Origin: DASYAN01 sp036501345
GTDB lineage: Bacteria; Chloroflexota; Ktedonobacteria; Ktedonobacterales; Ktedonobacteraceae
NCBI GenBank assembly: GCA_036501345.1
Contig: DASYAN010000542.1
Location: forward strand, 1 to 6,868
Length of the DNA: 6,868 nucleotides
Reading direction: 5' to 3'
Shown here one piece after another: positions 6,043 through 6,868 of this stretch; the stretch's first letter is position 1; each line of letters begins with the position of its first letter. Under the pieces are notes generated by a model. The model saw only the letters and a program-made list of their open reading frames with translations, made no database searches and was not told the origin of the DNA. The position numbers and the translations under genes were made by a program.

Positions 6043-6602
6043 CTGACTTGTACCTCTATCTTCCAAATGATCGGACCTACGTCAGCATATCTCAGCCATT
6101 ACTCTGAGCCTTGGCTTTTTAGGTCTTCCTCCTCATAGAGAGCTTGCGGTCTGGACACCTTCTCACTGTATCGACCTTCAGTGAGAGCTTCCTATGAGTT
6201 CCCTTGTTCCGACTGTTCGTTTGTCGCTCCTTTAGATCCGTACTATCCACCGGGTTACTTGTCGGGTAGAACAGAGAGCGTTTTTTTCTCTCCGTTTTTG
6301 ATGAACTGCAGAGAACGGTTCATCCTTTCGCCTTGTCCTTTTTGGACCGAGCCTGTTAACCTGCGTTGGCTCGTTTCCTTTAACGATGGGTCAAACATAC
6401 ATTTCTCGCGTGATCATGGGAGCCCGCTAGCAGCCGCAGAATGGATCAGGTTTCCATTCTTGCCACATTACCACCCGCTTTGCGGATTGATGTCCAGTCG
6501 CTACCGCAGGGTGATTGCATTTCCTCATCTACCTAGAGGAGAAGGGATTTCACCTTCCGTCGAACATTCAGTTGTGTTAGCTTTTCACTAACCAAGTCGC
6601 GC
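6043..6602 (-). ncRNA. Group II intron RNA, 5' region (domains I to IV stem)
   Basis: These 560 nt lie between the predicted 5' splice site and the IEP start, the normal size for domains I-III plus the entry to domain IV. No plausible protein is encoded here; open frames in it are incidental. Local stems are evident: GGTTAG...CTAAC just after the splice site, the EBS1 hairpin, an adjacent 8-bp ACGGAGAG/CTCTCTGT stem (with one G-U pair), and further stems toward the ORF. A conserved-looking stretch such as GACGGAAGGTGAAATCCC follows the first hairpin. The first bases, GCGCGAC, differ from GUGCGAC at position 2. I could not fold the whole RNA by eye, so subdomain limits are not given. Confidence 0.82.
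6300..6324 (-). ncRNA. EBS1 hairpin of the group II intron
   Basis: On the minus strand GATGAAC and GTTCATC form a perfect 7-bp stem around the 11-nt loop CGTTCTCTGCA. The loop's TCTCTGC is complementary over 7 bases to GCAGAGA, the exon sequence immediately before the proposed splice site (6603-6609). An 11-nt loop carrying EBS1 is what group II introns with this target-recognition scheme show. An EBS2 candidate (AAGGA, just 5' of this stem) may match TCCTT in the exon, but this is weaker. Confidence 0.75.
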
Positions 6603-6609
6603 TCTCTGC
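6603..6609 (-). promoter_or_regulatory. IBS1, intron target site in the 5' exon
   Basis: GCAGAGA on the minus strand directly abuts the predicted first intron base at 6602 and pairs with TCTCTGC in the EBS1 loop. ATCCTT a few bases further upstream is a possible IBS2. Confidence 0.7.
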
Positions 6610-6751
6610 TAAGGATAGCCAATGCAAGAGGGTTTTTCCAGGAGGAAAGAGGGACAATTTTGGGAACACAGTTGAGGATAAACGGCCCCTGGAGAGATGG
6701 GATGGCTTCTCCGTAGGGCTCGTGCTTGACAATAGGGTGCTGATAGTTCAT
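6603..6751 (-). CDS. 5' exon of an unrecognised gene interrupted by the intron
   Basis: From ATG 6751 the frame gives 49 residues (MNYQHPIVKHEPYGEAIPSL, then QGPFILNCVPKIVPLSSW, KNPLALAILSR) and reaches the predicted splice site with two bases of the next codon. An in-frame TAG lies four codons upstream, so this is the earliest ATG. No Shine-Dalgarno sequence is visible. The sequence has ordinary amino-acid composition, with no motif I recognise. If the intron splices, the rest of the protein is encoded left of the window. It could also be a chance frame in intergenic DNA. Confidence 0.4.
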
Positions 6752-6868
6752 TTGAATACACTAGCGTCAAATCTTGTTAAATCTCTCTGATGTTACATGT
6801 GATGTCTTTGCATTTTTGATGTTGCTTTTAGGCTGATTTTGTAGCCATCAAACTGTCTTTTTGCTGTC
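6752..6868. other. AT-rich upstream region, no gene seen
   Basis: These 117 nt precede the exon ORF. They have no supported ORF. On the minus strand TTTAAC and TATTCA are spaced by 17 nt, but both match promoter boxes poorly. I see nothing else in it. Confidence 0.4.

Larger units (their letters stand above)
1..6602 (-). mobile_element. Group II intron with HNH-type IEP, 3' end outside the window, interrupted by a serine-recombinase element
   Basis: A self-splicing retroelement is encoded on the minus strand. About 560 nt of structured RNA (6602 to 6043) precede a reverse transcriptase/maturase ORF, as expected for an ORF lying in intron domain IV. The 5' splice site is placed at 6602 because the seven exon bases before it (minus strand GCAGAGA) are complementary to TCTCTGC in an 11-nt hairpin loop at 6307-6317, the expected form of an EBS1 loop. 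The first intron bases are GCGCG rather than the usual GUGYG. The IEP is split by the element at about 1325-5658 and also carries an amber codon at 280-282. Domains V and VI would lie beyond position 1, so ribozyme integrity cannot be judged. The RT type and the HNH domain are clear; the exact 5' end is a good inference. Confidence 0.9.

Noticed and set aside
6181..6591. 136-codon plus-strand frame in the intron 5' region
   Set aside because: It lies antisense to structured intron RNA including the EBS1 hairpin, with no protein-like features.

Overview
The window is a nest of mobile DNA. On the minus strand is a group II intron, running from its 5' splice site near 6602 past the left edge of the window. 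A 4.3 kb integrative element carrying a large serine recombinase sits inside the intron's reverse-transcriptase gene. The combination of an HNH-type intron protein, a recombinase with two conserved small leader ORFs, and an HTH/coiled-coil cargo protein reminds me of the large, transposon-rich genomes of Ktedonobacteria (Chloroflexota). That placement is inference from remembered protein style, not something I could test.

Layout from high to low coordinates on the minus strand: 6603-6751 is a short ORF that looks like the 5' exon of an interrupted gene. 6602 to about 6043 is the structured 5' part of the intron RNA, including an 11-nt EBS1 loop that matches the 7 bases just before the predicted splice site. 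6042-5657 encodes the N-terminal part of the intron-encoded protein (IEP), broken in its GIP-TM motif. The IEP resumes at 1326 and runs to an in-frame amber codon at 280-282. The same frame then continues through a complete-looking HNH domain to the window edge. The catalytic 3' end of the intron (domains V and VI) lies outside the window.

The inserted element spans about 1325-5658. Its ends share only a GG dinucleotide. Removing one GG copy and everything between restores the IEP reading frame exactly. This is the signature of serine-integrase recombination at a 2-bp crossover, not of a transposase making a target duplication. On the plus strand it carries a three-gene cluster: a DUF5372-like small protein (1380-1646), a 67-aa protein (1697-1900) and a 705-aa recombinase (1863-3980). 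A strong hairpin (3985-4019) separates these from a convergent 324-aa protein (4066-5040, minus) with an N-terminal HTH and a long coiled coil. Upstream of that gene is a good promoter embedded in a cluster of AT-rich partial palindromes (5085-5327).

The right end holds a second, degraded copy of the recombinase tail and its downstream segment (about 5490-5640). The simplest reading is that an ancestral element of about 2.7 kb (leaders, recombinase, about 100 bp to the right end) acquired the HTH/coiled-coil module between two copies of its own right-hand region, by fusion or tandem insertion plus deletion. The intron can no longer make an intact IEP from this copy. Its RNA could still be spliced or moved by IEPs from other copies, and the recombinase element could use the repeated intron as a multicopy landing site.
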